DNA from: Campylobacter jejuni
Lineage (GTDB): Bacteria > Campylobacterota > Campylobacteria > Campylobacterales > Campylobacteraceae
Direction: 5' to 3'
Assembly: GCF_002179635.1 (NCBI RefSeq)
Contig: NZ_NFOE01000091.1
Location: 16,606 to 80,605 of the forward strand
DNA length: 64,000 nt
Below the pieces are notes generated by a model. That model worked only from the letters and a program-made list of their open reading frames with translations. It did no database searches and was not told the origin of the DNA. Position numbers and translations under genes: made by a program. Shown here piece after piece: positions 16,835 to 26,064 of this stretch (position 1 is its first letter; the number at the start of each line of letters is the position of its first letter).

Positions 16835-17839
16835 TTGGATTTTTCGTATTTATTGTTAAAAACATTGCCTAGTATGACTTTGGTTTTTAATATCTTAGCT
16901 TTATTTTTAGCTTATTTTTTTAAGCAAAATAAGATTTTTTTCTTACTTTTGTTGATTTTATGTGCTAGGGCTTTATCTTTAGTGGCAAGTGAATATCAAG
17001 CGCATTTGTTTATCTCGGTGTTTTTACCTTTTTCTTTTGTGCTTTTTGTGTTTTTACAAGATAGCAAACTTGTGTTTGAAAGAATTAATCTCATTAAATT
17101 TGCGTATTTAGCCTTCATGGGTTTTGTAGCGTTAATACTTAGCACAAGTACTAATTTTAATGCAAGTATTACAAGTGAAATTTTTGGCCTTTCAACGCAA
17201 TTTTTTAAGCCTATTAGTGAGTTAAGCTTTTGTGTGTTTTGGGTGGGAATGATATTTTTATTATTTTCGTATTTTAAAAACAATGATTTTCATTTTTTAC
17301 TAGCTTATATGGGCTTGAGTGTGCAGTTTTTATTTTACAATAGTGTTGATTTGGGTTATTATGAATTTGCTTCTTTGGTGTTGATAGGATTTTTAGTGTA
17401 TAAAGCTTATAAAATAGCCTTTTTTGACACTTTAACCAATTTGCCAAATTTAAAAGCCTTAAGAAGATATGCTCAAGGGCTTGAAAATTTTCATTTAGCC
17501 TTGATTGAAGTAAAAAATATCAATGAAATTTATCATCAAAAAGGCTCAAAAATAGGTGAGTTTATAATGCATGAATTTGCTAGGATTTTAAAAAAAGCTT
17601 TACATGCTAGGGTTTTTAAAGATGATAAGGATTATTTTATCATTGTATTTGAAAATGAAAATATAGCTTTTGTGCAAAGCAAGCTTCAAATGCTTGAAAA
17701 TTTTATGCAAAAATATAGTTTTGAATTGAAAGAGCAAAATGCAAAATTAGAAATTAAACTTTGTTTATCAAGCAAAAATGAAAACATAGAAGAAAGTTTA
17801 AAACAAGCAAAATTAGAACTTAGAAGACAAAAGGATTAA
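16835..17839 (+). CDS. Membrane protein with degenerate GGDEF domain
   Basis: 334 residues. Residues ~1-190 contain six or seven hydrophobic segments. The C-terminal part opens with the GGDEF-domain hallmark DTLTNLPN (198-205), but the catalytic GG(D/E)EF site reads DDKDYF (263-268). It is therefore unlikely to make cyclic-di-GMP and may be a binding or structural remnant. The start is TTG, supported by AAAAAGG upstream and by the promoter at 16802; no good ATG lies nearby. Its stop is one base before the mutase ATG, so the two genes are coupled. I do not know its role. Confidence 0.75.
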   Translation: MDFSYLLLKTLPSMTLVFNILALFLAYFFKQNKIFFLLLLILCARALSLVASEYQAHLFISVFLPFSFVLFVFLQDSKLVFERINLIKFAYLAFMGFVALILSTSTNFNASITSEIFGLSTQFFKPISELSFCVFWVGMIFLLFSYFKNNDFHFLLAYMGLSVQFLFYNSVDLGYYEFASLVLIGFLVYKAYKIAFFDTLTNLPNLKALRRYAQGLENFHLALIEVKNINEIYHQKGSKIGEFIMHEFARILKKALHARVFKDDKDYFIIVFENENIAFVQSKLQMLENFMQKYSFELKEQNAKLEIKLCLSSKNENIEESLKQAKLELRRQKD

Positions 17840-17840
17840 A

Positions 17841-19208
17841 ATGTTAGATTTGATTTTTAGAGAGTATGATATAAGAGGGCTTTACCCAAGTGAGTTAAAT
17901 GAAAAAAGTGTAAAAGCCATAGGCTATGCTTTGGGTTTAGAAATGAAATCAAGAGGTTGTGAGAAAGTAAGCGTAGGTTATGATGCAAGATATAGTGCAA
18001 ATGAACTTTTTAATTATTTAATCAGTGGTTTAAATAAAGCTAATATGCAAGTTTTTAATATAGGCTTAGCACCAACTCCTATGGGGTATTTTAGTTTATT
18101 TTTTGATGATATTTTTGATGCAAATATTATGATAACAGGCTCACATAATCCAAAAGAATACAATGGCTTTAAAATCACGATTAACAAAGAAAGTTTTTTT
18201 GGTACTGATTTGAAAAAGCTTTCTTTAAAAGTGCAAGAGTATTTAGAACTTGAAATCAATGATGATTTAAGATATGAAAATTATGATGTTAAAAGCTTAT
18301 ATATAGACTTTTTAGCTAAACATTTTTCACATCTTAAGGGCTATAAAGAAAAAATCATTATTGATTGTGCAAATGGAGCTACTGGAGTGATTATAAAGCC
18401 TTTGGTGGAAAAATTAAATCTTAATGCGCAAATTTTATTTGAAAATCCTGATGGAAATTTCCCAAATCACGCACCCGATCCAACAGAGCTTGAAAATTTA
18501 CACGCATTGCAAGTTGCGCTAAAAGAAAATGAAAACGCAAAAATGGGCTTTGCTTTTGATGGAGATGGAGATCGTTTAGTAGTCGCAAGTAAAGATTATG
18601 TGTTTAAGGGTGATGAGCTTTGTTATTTATTTGCTAAAAATATAAAAAATCCTAGAGTTTTAGGTGAAGTAAAATGCTCTAAAAACCTCTTTGATGAGGT
18701 AGCTAAATTTGGTTTTATCATGATGGGTAAGACCGGGCATTCTAACATTAAAAAAATGATGAAAGAGCAAAATATCGACATAGCAGCAGAGCTTAGTGGG
18801 CATATTTTCTTTAAAGATAGATATTTTGGTTATGATGATGGAATTTATGCATTTTTAAGAACCTTAGAGCTTTTAGTAAATGGTTTTGATATAGAAAAAT
18901 TAGTTAAAGAATTACCAAAACTTTATGCAAGCGAAGAGATTAAGCTTAAGGTTAGTGAAGAAAATAAATTTCAAATCATAGAAAAATTTAAAGAAAAAGT
19001 AAAAGCAAATGCTTTTGAAAATGTGCTTGATTGTAATGAAATTGACGGAGTTAGAATTACCTTTAAAGAAGGCTGGGCGCTTTTGCGTGCTTCTAATACA
19101 AGTCCATATCTTATCATGCGTGCTGAAGCTACAAGTGCTGAATTTAAAGAATTTTTAGAAACAAGAGTAAAAGAACTTTTTGAAGAAATCATAAAAGAGC
19201 TTGCATAA
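17841..19208 (+). CDS. Phosphomannomutase/phosphoglucomutase
   Basis: Alpha-D-phosphohexomutase interconverting hexose 6- and 1-phosphates for sugar-nucleotide synthesis. 455 residues. The phosphoserine loop is TGSHNP (Ser101), the Mg-binding loop is DGDGDR (240-245), and the phosphate-binding loop near the C-terminus is RASNTSPYLIMR. Which sugar it prefers cannot be read from sequence; with galU and pgi in the window it could close the route from fructose-6-phosphate to UDP-glucose. The 3' end overlaps convergent tilS by 20 bases. Confidence 0.9.
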   Translation: MLDLIFREYDIRGLYPSELNEKSVKAIGYALGLEMKSRGCEKVSVGYDARYSANELFNYLISGLNKANMQVFNIGLAPTPMGYFSLFFDDIFDANIMITGSHNPKEYNGFKITINKESFFGTDLKKLSLKVQEYLELEINDDLRYENYDVKSLYIDFLAKHFSHLKGYKEKIIIDCANGATGVIIKPLVEKLNLNAQILFENPDGNFPNHAPDPTELENLHALQVALKENENAKMGFAFDGDGDRLVVASKDYVFKGDELCYLFAKNIKNPRVLGEVKCSKNLFDEVAKFGFIMMGKTGHSNIKKMMKEQNIDIAAELSGHIFFKDRYFGYDDGIYAFLRTLELLVNGFDIEKLVKELPKLYASEEIKLKVSEENKFQIIEKFKEKVKANAFENVLDCNEIDGVRITFKEGWALLRASNTSPYLIMRAEATSAEFKEFLETRVKELFEEIIKELA

Positions 19209-20148
19209 GTTCTTTTACATCAATATTTTTTGTGTATAAATATGCTCTTAAGAGTTTAGGGATTTTTGCTTTTCTATAAATTTCTTTAAATTCTTTTGAC
19301 ATTTTCTCACAACTTACAAAAGGAAAAATCAAAACTTTTTCTTGTATGTAAACAATGCCTATTTTATGCGAAATTACTCCATCGCCTTTTAAAGCTTCTT
19401 GTCTTTGTTTAGCACTTAAAAGTACTCCAAGTTTTTTAAAACATTTTGCGATTAAACTTTCATCTTTATGAGTAATGTAAATATTTTTAAATTCATAAAT
19501 ATTTTCTTCTTTTAAGTCTTTTTCTAGGTATTTAAAGCTCTTTCTTACTCCATTTGGATAAAGCTTTAAAAACTCATTGGCAAAATTTTTGCGTATGAAA
19601 TTTCTAAAATATTTTTCATCATCATTACTCTCATCATGAAAATAAGTGATATTGTTTTCTTTTAAGTAATTTGAAATTTCTTCTTTAGGAATTTCAAGCA
19701 AGGGTCTTATGATAGTAAAATATTTTCTTTTTTCAATATCTTTAAAACCAAGTAATTCTCTAAGCCCTGCACCTTTAGAAAATTGCATTAAAAACCATTC
19801 TAATTTATCGTTTAAATGATGAGCTAGTAAAAGATTATCATAAGAGTGATTTTTGCAAAGTTCTTCAAAAAACTCATAACGTAAAGCTCTTGCGCAAGCT
19901 TCGAAATTTTTTGTTATTTTGGGTGCGGTTTTGATGTAAATTTTTTTATGAAAATGCTTGGCTAATTCTTTGGCGCTTTGTTCCTCTTTATCACTATTTT
20001 TGCGAGTTTTATAGTTTATAAAAGCAAGATCAAAATCTATATTTTTTTCTAAAAGTATGAAAAATAAAGCACTAGAATCACTCCCATGAGAAAATGCTAA
20101 AAGATTTTTCCCTTGCTTTAAATGATTTAAATATTTGCTATCAATCAT
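19189..20148 (-). CDS. tilS: tRNA(Ile)-lysidine synthase
   Basis: Modifies C34 of tRNA-Ile(CAU) to lysidine so that it reads AUA, a frequent codon in this AT-rich genome. 319 residues from ATG 20148 (an adjacent TTG one codon earlier is possible). The PP-loop reads [10 protein letters not shown], with His in place of the first Gly of the usual SGGx[18 protein letters not shown] and the RNFIRKNF region match the family. It overlaps the rimO stop by 8 bases. Confidence 0.92.
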   Translation of the reverse strand: MIDSKYLNHLKQGKNLLAFSHGSDSSALFFILLEKNIDFDLAFINYKTRKNSDKEEQSAKELAKHFHKKIYIKTAPKITKNFEACARALRYEFFEELCKNHSYDNLLLAHHLNDKLEWFLMQFSKGAGLRELLGFKDIEKRKYFTIIRPLLEIPKEEISNYLKENNITYFHDESNDDEKYFRNFIRKNFANEFLKLYPNGVRKSFKYLEKDLKEENIYEFKNIYITHKDESLIAKCFKKLGVLLSAKQRQEALKGDGVISHKIGIVYIQEKVLIFPFVSCEKMSKEFKEIYRKAKIPKLLRAYLYTKNIDVKELMQALL

Positions 20149-21457
20149 CAAGCTTTCTTAAGGCTTTTGCAATGAGTTTTTTATCTAAGCTCTGTGTGAT
20201 TTCACACTCATAAAGCTCGCCCATTTCTAAATTTCCACAATCACTTTCATTGATGAGAATTTCTCCATCTATATTTCTATCCCAACGCAAATCTTTTGCA
20301 CCGATGAAAAATTCTCCTTCAGAGCTTTGTCCTTCGCAAAATGCTAAAGTTTTTTTGCCAACTTGTTGATTAAAACTTTTTTCTATACACTCATCAACAA
20401 TTTTTTCTATCACTTTTAATCTTGTATTGATGATTTTACTAGGAATTTGTTCCATTTCAAAAGCTGCGGTATCTTCTTCTTTAGAATAAGCAAAAACACT
20501 AATTCTATCAAAATCAAATTCTTTTATAAAAGCGCATAATTCTTCAAAATCCTCATCACTCTCTCCAGGGTGTCCTACTATAAAACCTGTGCGTAAAAAT
20601 GAATTTGGCGCTTGTTTCATTAAATTTAAAAGTTCGATTAATTTAGCTTTATTAGCTCCGCGTTTCATGATTTTAAGCATATTATCACTGATGTGTTGTA
20701 AAGGCATATCAAAATAATTTACAAAAACTTTTGATTGAATGATCTTTTCTATTACTTCTTTACTAATGCTTGTTGGGTATAGATATAAAATTCTAGCAGC
20801 CTTTACACCTTGGATATTTTCTATAGCTTCAATAAGCTTTAAAAGTCCATCTTTTTGACCTTGATCAAATAAATACGAACTTGTATCTTGAGCGATAAAA
20901 GAAAAGTCTTTATAGCCTTTTTTAATAAGCTCTTTTACTTCATTTACAATGCTTTCTAAACTTCTTGATTTGAGTTTTCCTTTAAAGCTTGGTATGGCGC
21001 AAAATGAACATTTTTGATTGCACCCTTCAGCTATTTTGATAAAAGCATGATAGTTTGATCCTGTGATCACGCGATTGGTGTTTTTATCTTGTAAGTAAGT
21101 AGAATTTGAAAATAGATTAGTTTTTTTAAGTATTATCTCATCAATTTTTTCATAATCTCCCACACCGGTAAAAAGATCAACTTCAGGTAGTTCTTTCATC
21201 AATTCCTCACGGTAGCGTTGCATTAAACAGCCTGTTACAACTAACAATGAATCTTTTTTTCTTTGCTCGTGTAAGTCTAAAATCGCATTAATGCTTTCTT
21301 TTTTAGCACTATCTATAAAGCCACAGGTATTTACAATCAAAACATCAGCTATGCTTGGCTCATCACAAATTTCATAATCACTCAATCTTCCAAGCATGAT
21401 TTCACTATCAACTAAATTTTTATTACAACCTAAAGACATTAAAAAAAGTTTTGGCAT
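20141..21457 (-). CDS. rimO: Ribosomal protein S12 methylthiotransferase
   Basis: Radical-SAM enzyme adding a methylthio group to an Asp of ribosomal protein S12. 438 residues from ATG 21457 ([11 protein letters not shown]). A GTG three codons upstream lies within the GTGAG ribosome-binding sequence and is rejected. Domains in order: MTTase ([25 protein letters not shown] with three cluster cysteines), radical [11 protein letters not shown] (~150), and a C-terminal TRAM domain. It forms an operon with tilS and is divergent from prfB. Confidence 0.94.
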   Translation of the reverse strand: MPKLFLMSLGCNKNLVDSEIMLGRLSDYEICDEPSIADVLIVNTCGFIDSAKKESINAILDLHEQRKKDSLLVVTGCLMQRYREELMKELPEVDLFTGVGDYEKIDEIILKKTNLFSNSTYLQDKNTNRVITGSNYHAFIKIAEGCNQKCSFCAIPSFKGKLKSRSLESIVNEVKELIKKGYKDFSFIAQDTSSYLFDQGQKDGLLKLIEAIENIQGVKAARILYLYPTSISKEVIEKIIQSKVFVNYFDMPLQHISDNMLKIMKRGANKAKLIELLNLMKQAPNSFLRTGFIVGHPGESDEDFEELCAFIKEFDFDRISVFAYSKEEDTAAFEMEQIPSKIINTRLKVIEKIVDECIEKSFNQQVGKKTLAFCEGQSSEGEFFIGAKDLRWDRNIDGEILINESDCGNLEMGELYECEITQSLDKKLIAKALRKLDD

Positions 21458-21485
21458 ATTTCTCACTTTAAATGTTTTATTTTTT

Positions 21486-21493
21486 GCTAAAAT
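21486..21493 (+). promoter_or_regulatory. Extended -10-like promoter of prfB
   Basis: TGCTAAAAT (21485/21486-21493) lies about 40 bases upstream of the prfB ATG. The -10 has one mismatch to TATAAT but the TG extension is in place. Confidence 0.5.
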
Positions 21494-21533
21494 TATAAGA
21501 TTAAATTATATCAAAATTAGAAAGAAAATTTTT

Positions 21534-22634
21534 ATGGATAATTACGAATACAGCGAACTTTTAAAAAAATTAAAAAACAAAGTTGGAAATATCGCTTCTA
21601 TCATTAAGCCTGAAGAGATAAAAGCAAGATTAAAAGAAATAGAAAATTTAGAAAATTCCCCTTCTTTTTGGAGTGATGTAAAACAAGCAGGAGTGATAGG
21701 TAAAGAAAAAACTAAAATTTCAAATTTACTTAAAAATTATGAAAATGCAAATAATGCTTTAAATGATGCTAGCGAGCTTTTTGATCTAGCTAATAGTGAA
21801 AATGACTTAGATACTATAGAAGCTTTATTTGAAGATGCAAACAAGCTAGAAGATCTTATTGTAAATCTTGAAATTTCTATGCTTTTAAGTGGGGAAAATG
21901 ATGGTAAAAACGCCATAGTTTCTATTCACCCAGGAGCGGGTGGAACGGAGAGTAATGACTGGGCTAGTATGCTTTATAGGATGTATTTGAGATTTTGTGA
22001 AAGAGAAGGTTTTAAAGTAGAAACACTTGACTTTCAAGAAGGCGAAGAAGCAGGACTTAAAGATGTTAGTTTTTTAGTAAAAGGTGAAAATGCTTATGGG
22101 TATTTAAAAGCTGAAAATGGTATTCATCGTTTAGTAAGAACTTCTCCATTTGATAGTGCAGGGCGTCGCCATACGAGTTTTTCTAGTGTGATGGTTTCAC
22201 CTGAACTTGATGATGATATAGAAATAGAAATTGAAGAAAAAGATATAAGGATTGATTATTATAGAGCAAGCGGAGCAGGTGGGCAGCATGTTAATAAAAC
22301 TGAATCAGCAGTGCGCATAACTCATATGCCAAGTGGTATAGTAGTGCAATGTCAAAACGATAGAAGCCAACACAAAAACAAAGCAACTGCTTTTAAAATG
22401 CTAAAATCACGCCTTTATGAGCTTGAGCTTATGAAACAACAAGATGAAGCAAATTCAAGCGAAAAAAGTGAGATAGGCTGGGGTCATCAAATCCGCTCTT
22501 ATGTGCTTTTTCCTTATCAACAAGTTAAAGATACACGCTCAAACGAAGCTTTTTCGCAGGTTGATAATATTTTAGATGGGGATATTAAAAAAATCATAGA
22601 AGGTGTTTTAATAGCGCAAAAAGCACAAGATTAA
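21534..22634 (+). CDS. prfB: Peptide chain release factor 2
   Basis: Terminates translation at UGA and UAA. 366 residues from ATG 21534 ([10 protein letters not shown]). A longer open frame back to 21396 overlaps rimO and its promoter and is rejected. The stop-codon recognition tripeptide SPF ([11 protein letters not shown]) marks it as RF2, and [12 protein letters not shown] is the catalytic GGQ loop. The coding frame is continuous: the programmed +1 frameshift of E. coli prfB is absent. Confidence 0.96.
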   Translation: MDNYEYSELLKKLKNKVGNIASIIKPEEIKARLKEIENLENSPSFWSDVKQAGVIGKEKTKISNLLKNYENANNALNDASELFDLANSENDLDTIEALFEDANKLEDLIVNLEISMLLSGENDGKNAIVSIHPGAGGTESNDWASMLYRMYLRFCEREGFKVETLDFQEGEEAGLKDVSFLVKGENAYGYLKAENGIHRLVRTSPFDSAGRRHTSFSSVMVSPELDDDIEIEIEEKDIRIDYYRASGAGGQHVNKTESAVRITHMPSGIVVQCQNDRSQHKNKATAFKMLKSRLYELELMKQQDEANSSEKSEIGWGHQIRSYVLFPYQQVKDTRSNEAFSQVDNILDGDIKKIIEGVLIAQKAQD

Positions 22635-22653
22635 TACTACAAAAGGATATTAA

Positions 22654-23490
22654 ATGGAAAAAATTCTAGTTTGTGTAGATGTTTTAGAGCCTTGTAGAGA
22701 AAGTTTGTATTATGGGGTGTATTTAGCTAAAAAGCTAGATTTACCTTTAATGTTTTTATATACCATAGAACCAAATTTTACTAATGCTGAATTAGCTTGT
22801 AGTTTTGGCATAGGTGCTAGTGGGTGTGTGATTGAAGATTTAGTAGAAGAGCAAAGTCAAAAAAATGAAAATCTTTGTAAAAAAGGGCAAAGAATTTTAG
22901 AAGAATTTTGTGCTTATGCAAAAGAACAAGGCGTAAAAGAATGCTTTAGTGTGCAAAAAGATGGAGATTTAGAAGAAGTTTTAAAAGAATATAATGATCA
23001 AATAAGATTAGCCATAGCAGGTTTAAAAGGCGGAGGTAAGAAAAATAAAATAGGCATTCATACAGAAGAATTAGTAAGAGCTTTAAATGTACCTATTTTG
23101 CTTGTAAATTCTGCCTTTAAAGAGATTAAAAGTGTGATGATGGCTTATGATGGGAGTAATTTAGCTAAAAAGGCTATAGAGCAAGCCATTAAAAGACCTA
23201 TTTTTAAAGAAGCAAAGCGTTATGTGGTAAATGTTTCTAAAGATGAAAAAGCTTCTTGTGAGTTATTAGCTCAAGTAAGTCAAATTTTTAAAGAAGCAAA
23301 TTTAAATGTACAAACTCAGCATTTAAGTGGAGAGATTACTCAGGCTTTATTTGATTTTGGTGAACAAAATGATATAGATTTATTGATCATGGGAGCTTAT
23401 TCGCATCATTGGTTAAAAAGTATTTTATTTGGTAGTTTGACAAATGATATTTTAACTAAGGCTAAAAAACCTTTATTGTTAATTCGCTAA
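22654..23490 (+). CDS. Universal stress protein, two UspA domains
   Basis: 278 residues made of two Usp-like domains: ~1-148 beginning KILVCVDVLEP, and ~158-278 beginning SVMMAYDGSNLAKKA and ending LLIMGAYSHHWLKSILFGS-LTNDIL. The second domain has an ATP-binding-type GxxGHxxxxxxxxGS-like pattern with Ala/Tyr changes. It is cytoplasmic. The next gene, a potassium-channel-like protein, starts inside its stop codon (TAATG), which implies a functional pair. Confidence 0.88.
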   Translation: MEKILVCVDVLEPCRESLYYGVYLAKKLDLPLMFLYTIEPNFTNAELACSFGIGASGCVIEDLVEEQSQKNENLCKKGQRILEEFCAYAKEQGVKECFSVQKDGDLEEVLKEYNDQIRLAIAGLKGGGKKNKIGIHTEELVRALNVPILLVNSAFKEIKSVMMAYDGSNLAKKAIEQAIKRPIFKEAKRYVVNVSKDEKASCELLAQVSQIFKEANLNVQTQHLSGEITQALFDFGEQNDIDLLIMGAYSHHWLKSILFGSLTNDILTKAKKPLLLIR

Positions 23491-24179
23491 TGCTATATCA
23501 TAGACTTTTAAATCATTATATTGGCATTTATCATAAAAGTACCAAACGATTTCTTTTTGTTTGGACTTTGCTTGCTGTGGTGCCTTTATTTTGTAGTTTT
23601 TTATTTGATGAGCTTGCTATTTATGCAACGGGTAAAATTACTTCTGAAATTTTATTTTTAATTTTAAATATTATTCCTATTATGGTAGCTATAGCATTGA
23701 TGATGTTTTTGCTTATTAGTATTTGGGCTGCTTTTAGTAGTAAGATTAATATTAAAGAAAAATTTTTTATTATTTTATATGCTTATGTTTTGATATGGTT
23801 TGCGTATGGGAATTTGTATTATTTTTCTTGTGATGTAGATAATTATAATAGAATGTTAATTGCTACTCAAAAAAATGAAAATTTAGATATTGTAGATTTA
23901 CAAGAAAAAGTTATAGAGGTACAGTTTCAAACCCCTATAAGAGGAATTCATAATTTTTGGTCTTTAGATGATGACTTAAAACCTCAAATTCAAAATAGAA
24001 TAAAAGGTTTGGTTGATTGTTATTATTTTAGTGGAGTTACTATGCTAACGATAGGTTTTGGCGATGTAACGCCCGTTAGTTCTTTGTTAAGATTATTTAG
24101 TGTATTTCAAGGATTTTTAGGGCAGGTTATTGTTGTCATTGCTATGGGGCTTTGGATTAATCAAGCAGGTAAGCAATAG
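23490..24179 (+). CDS. Potassium-channel-like membrane protein (ion channel family)
   Basis: 229 residues. Hydrophobic segments lie at ~22-46, ~54-82 and ~92-113, then a periplasmic-looking stretch, a pore helix and selectivity filter TIGFGD (187-192; consensus TVGYGD), and a last helix ~203-225. No cytoplasmic RCK/TrkA domain is attached, so gating might come from a partner; the coupled Usp protein is the obvious candidate. Inference only: the pair may link nucleotide or stress state to K+ flux. Confidence 0.82.
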   Translation: MLYHRLLNHYIGIYHKSTKRFLFVWTLLAVVPLFCSFLFDELAIYATGKITSEILFLILNIIPIMVAIALMMFLLISIWAAFSSKINIKEKFFIILYAYVLIWFAYGNLYYFSCDVDNYNRMLIATQKNENLDIVDLQEKVIEVQFQTPIRGIHNFWSLDDDLKPQIQNRIKGLVDCYYFSGVTMLTIGFGDVTPVSSLLRLFSVFQGFLGQVIVVIAMGLWINQAGKQ

Positions 24180-24186
24180 CTTACCT
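24167..24186. terminator. Bidirectional terminator after the channel gene
   Basis: AGGTAAGC / GCTTACCT arms with an AATA loop, overlapping the stop of the channel gene and ending 5 bases before the end of the convergent gene at 24192. Confidence 0.7.
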
Positions 24187-24191
24187 TGCGA

Positions 24192-24794
24192 TCAATGTTT
24201 TATAGCATATTTATTTTGTATTTCTTCGTGCCCTAGTATCTTTTGAATATTACAATTTTTATCAATATCTAATTTTTTAACATCATAGTGAAAATTAGTA
24301 CAATTATGCAATAAAAATGCCATTGTTTTAGCATTGTGTACATCCCATCTTGATAAATCTTGATCAAATTGTTTGCAGTTTTCAAACATATGTGCCATTG
24401 TAATGGCATTATGCACATCCCAATTTTCTACTTTATGATTAAATTTAAGACAATTACAAAACATATACTTGGTATCTTTAACATTTGACATATTCCAAGA
24501 AGATAAGTCTTGATCAAAAGATTCACAATCAAAAAACATTCCTTCCATGTTTTCAACATTTCTAACATTCCATTTAGAAATATCATGATTAAAGCTTTTG
24601 CAGCAATAAAACATATAAGACATATCTTTAACATTTGATACATCCCATTTTTCTATACCATTAAAATTAGTCCTAGTAGAATAGTAGAATAAATAAGACA
24701 TATCCGTGATTAAGCTTACATCGATTTCATCTAAGGTAATAAGCTCTTCTCTAACAAGAGCAACTAATTCGCTTTTTGTTTTAGGCGTGAACAT
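24192..24794 (-). CDS. BspA-like / DUF285 repeat protein
   Basis: 200 residues built of about five repeats of the DUF285 type, each near F-DIS-W-V-NV---M--MF--C (for example FNHDISKWNVRNVENMEGMF and FDQDLSRWDVHNAKTMAFLL). Such repeats are best known from Mycoplasma and other surface proteins. This one has no signal peptide or lipobox and starts MFTPKTKSELVALVREEL, so it is probably cytoplasmic. Function unknown. A good ribosome-binding site (AAAAAAGGAG) precedes the ATG. Such genes are often variable between strains and may be horizontally acquired. Confidence 0.82.
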   Translation of the reverse strand: MFTPKTKSELVALVREELITLDEIDVSLITDMSYLFYYSTRTNFNGIEKWDVSNVKDMSYMFYCCKSFNHDISKWNVRNVENMEGMFFDCESFDQDLSSWNMSNVKDTKYMFCNCLKFNHKVENWDVHNAITMAHMFENCKQFDQDLSRWDVHNAKTMAFLLHNCTNFHYDVKKLDIDKNCNIQKILGHEEIQNKYAIKH

Positions 24795-24895
24795 GTTAGC
24801 TCCTTTTTTGGTATTTATTTCATCTCAATTATAATACTATTTAAATATAAAGTAGTAAAAAATAAATATTAAATTAATAAAAAAATATAAAATGC

Positions 24896-24926
24896 TATAA
24901 TATGTTTCATAATGAAACATATTATA
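24896..24926. terminator. 31-bp near-perfect palindrome at the end of yeiH
   Basis: Two 15-base arms (TATAATATGTTTCAT and its complement) flank a single base. On the minus strand it folds into a hairpin right at the yeiH stop, followed by GCATTTTATATTTTTTT, so an AT-rich terminator is the simplest reading. Its length and symmetry would also suit a protein-binding site. Confidence 0.6.
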
Positions 24927-25959
24927 AATTTAATAAGAAAATTAAGCTAATTGATATAAAGATTAACCAAATAAAAAGCAACAATGCCATTAAAAATGGT
25001 TTAAAACCTGCATTTTTTAAAACATTTTTATGAATATTCACTCCCAAAGCTACCATAGCCATAGAAAGTAAAAGTGTGTCTATGGTTTGTATGCTTGGTT
25101 TTATATAGTTAAGCGCAAAATCGGTATTTAATATTTCAAGTGAGCTAATACCACAAGCAAATAAAAACCACAAAGCAAAATAAGGAATATTTGCTTTAAT
25201 GGAAATTTTTTCATTATTTTTGCTTAGAAATTTTAATGAAAAAAGACTTAAGAAAATCAAAAAAGGTACTAACATTAAAACACGCATCATTTTTTCTATG
25301 ACAGCACCATCTCCTGCTTGCACAGCTTCACCTGCTGCAACAGCATGTGCAACTTCATGCAAGCTTGCTCCCATGAAATAGCCCATTTGCTTTAAATTAA
25401 AAAAATCAAACCAACCCAAATTCCAAGCCAAAGGATATAAAAACATCCCTAAAGTTCCAAAAACCACCACAGTGCAAACTGCCACGCCAACTTTAGCAGA
25501 GCCACCTTTAACAATGCTTTCACTAGCCATCACAGCAGCTGCTCCACAAATGCTTGAGCCACTACTTATAAGTATACTTTCTTTAAGATCAAGTTTGAAT
25601 AATTTTCCTAGCAAAAGCCCTATAAAAAAGGTAGAAAATACCACTAAAAATGCTAATAAAATCCCATTTAATCCAACTTTTTCTAAATCATTAAAAGTAA
25701 TTCTAAAGCCATAAAGTATAATCCCAAGTCTTAAAATTTCTTTTGTTGCTATGTTTAAAACTCCTGATTTTTTGAGTAAATTTGCATTTTGATGTGCTAA
25801 ATTTCCTATTAAAGCTCCCAAAATTACAGCTATGATTAAAGCTGAAATTCCAAGATTTTTGAAAAAACTAAGCTCAGAAATAGCAAAAGCACAAAAAGCA
25901 AGAGTAAAAAGCAGTAAAAAAGCTTCAAATTTTCTATGTTTATATATATTTTTATGCAT
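24922..25959 (-). CDS. YeiH family (UPF0324) membrane protein, putative anion/sulfate exporter
   Basis: 345 residues with about ten membrane helices. Conserved blocks include ILGALIGN, ISSGSSICGAAAVMAS and MGASLHEVAHAVAAG, all typical of the YeiH family. Relatives have been linked to sulfite/sulfate or taurine-derived sulfur export, but transport has not been settled. It is divergent from a LysR regulator, the same arrangement as in C. jejuni and as E. coli yeiH/yeiE, which suggests that the regulator controls it. Confidence 0.88.
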   Translation of the reverse strand: MHKNIYKHRKFEAFLLLFTLAFCAFAISELSFFKNLGISALIIAVILGALIGNLAHQNANLLKKSGVLNIATKEILRLGIILYGFRITFNDLEKVGLNGILLAFLVVFSTFFIGLLLGKLFKLDLKESILISSGSSICGAAAVMASESIVKGGSAKVGVAVCTVVVFGTLGMFLYPLAWNLGWFDFFNLKQMGYFMGASLHEVAHAVAAGEAVQAGDGAVIEKMMRVLMLVPFLIFLSLFSLKFLSKNNEKISIKANIPYFALWFLFACGISSLEILNTDFALNYIKPSIQTIDTLLLSMAMVALGVNIHKNVLKNAGFKPFLMALLLFIWLIFISISLIFLLNL

Positions 25960-26064
25960 GAAATTTTCCTTTTTTATTTTTTGTAATCTTAATGATTTTT
26001 TTATGATAAGTAAAATTAATTTTATTTGATATAATGATTAAAAATATTTATCAAAAGAGTGCTT

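Noticed and set aside
21396..21533. N-terminal extension of prfB
   Set aside because: It would overlap rimO and cover the likely promoter; the 366-residue form has the normal RF2 N-terminus.
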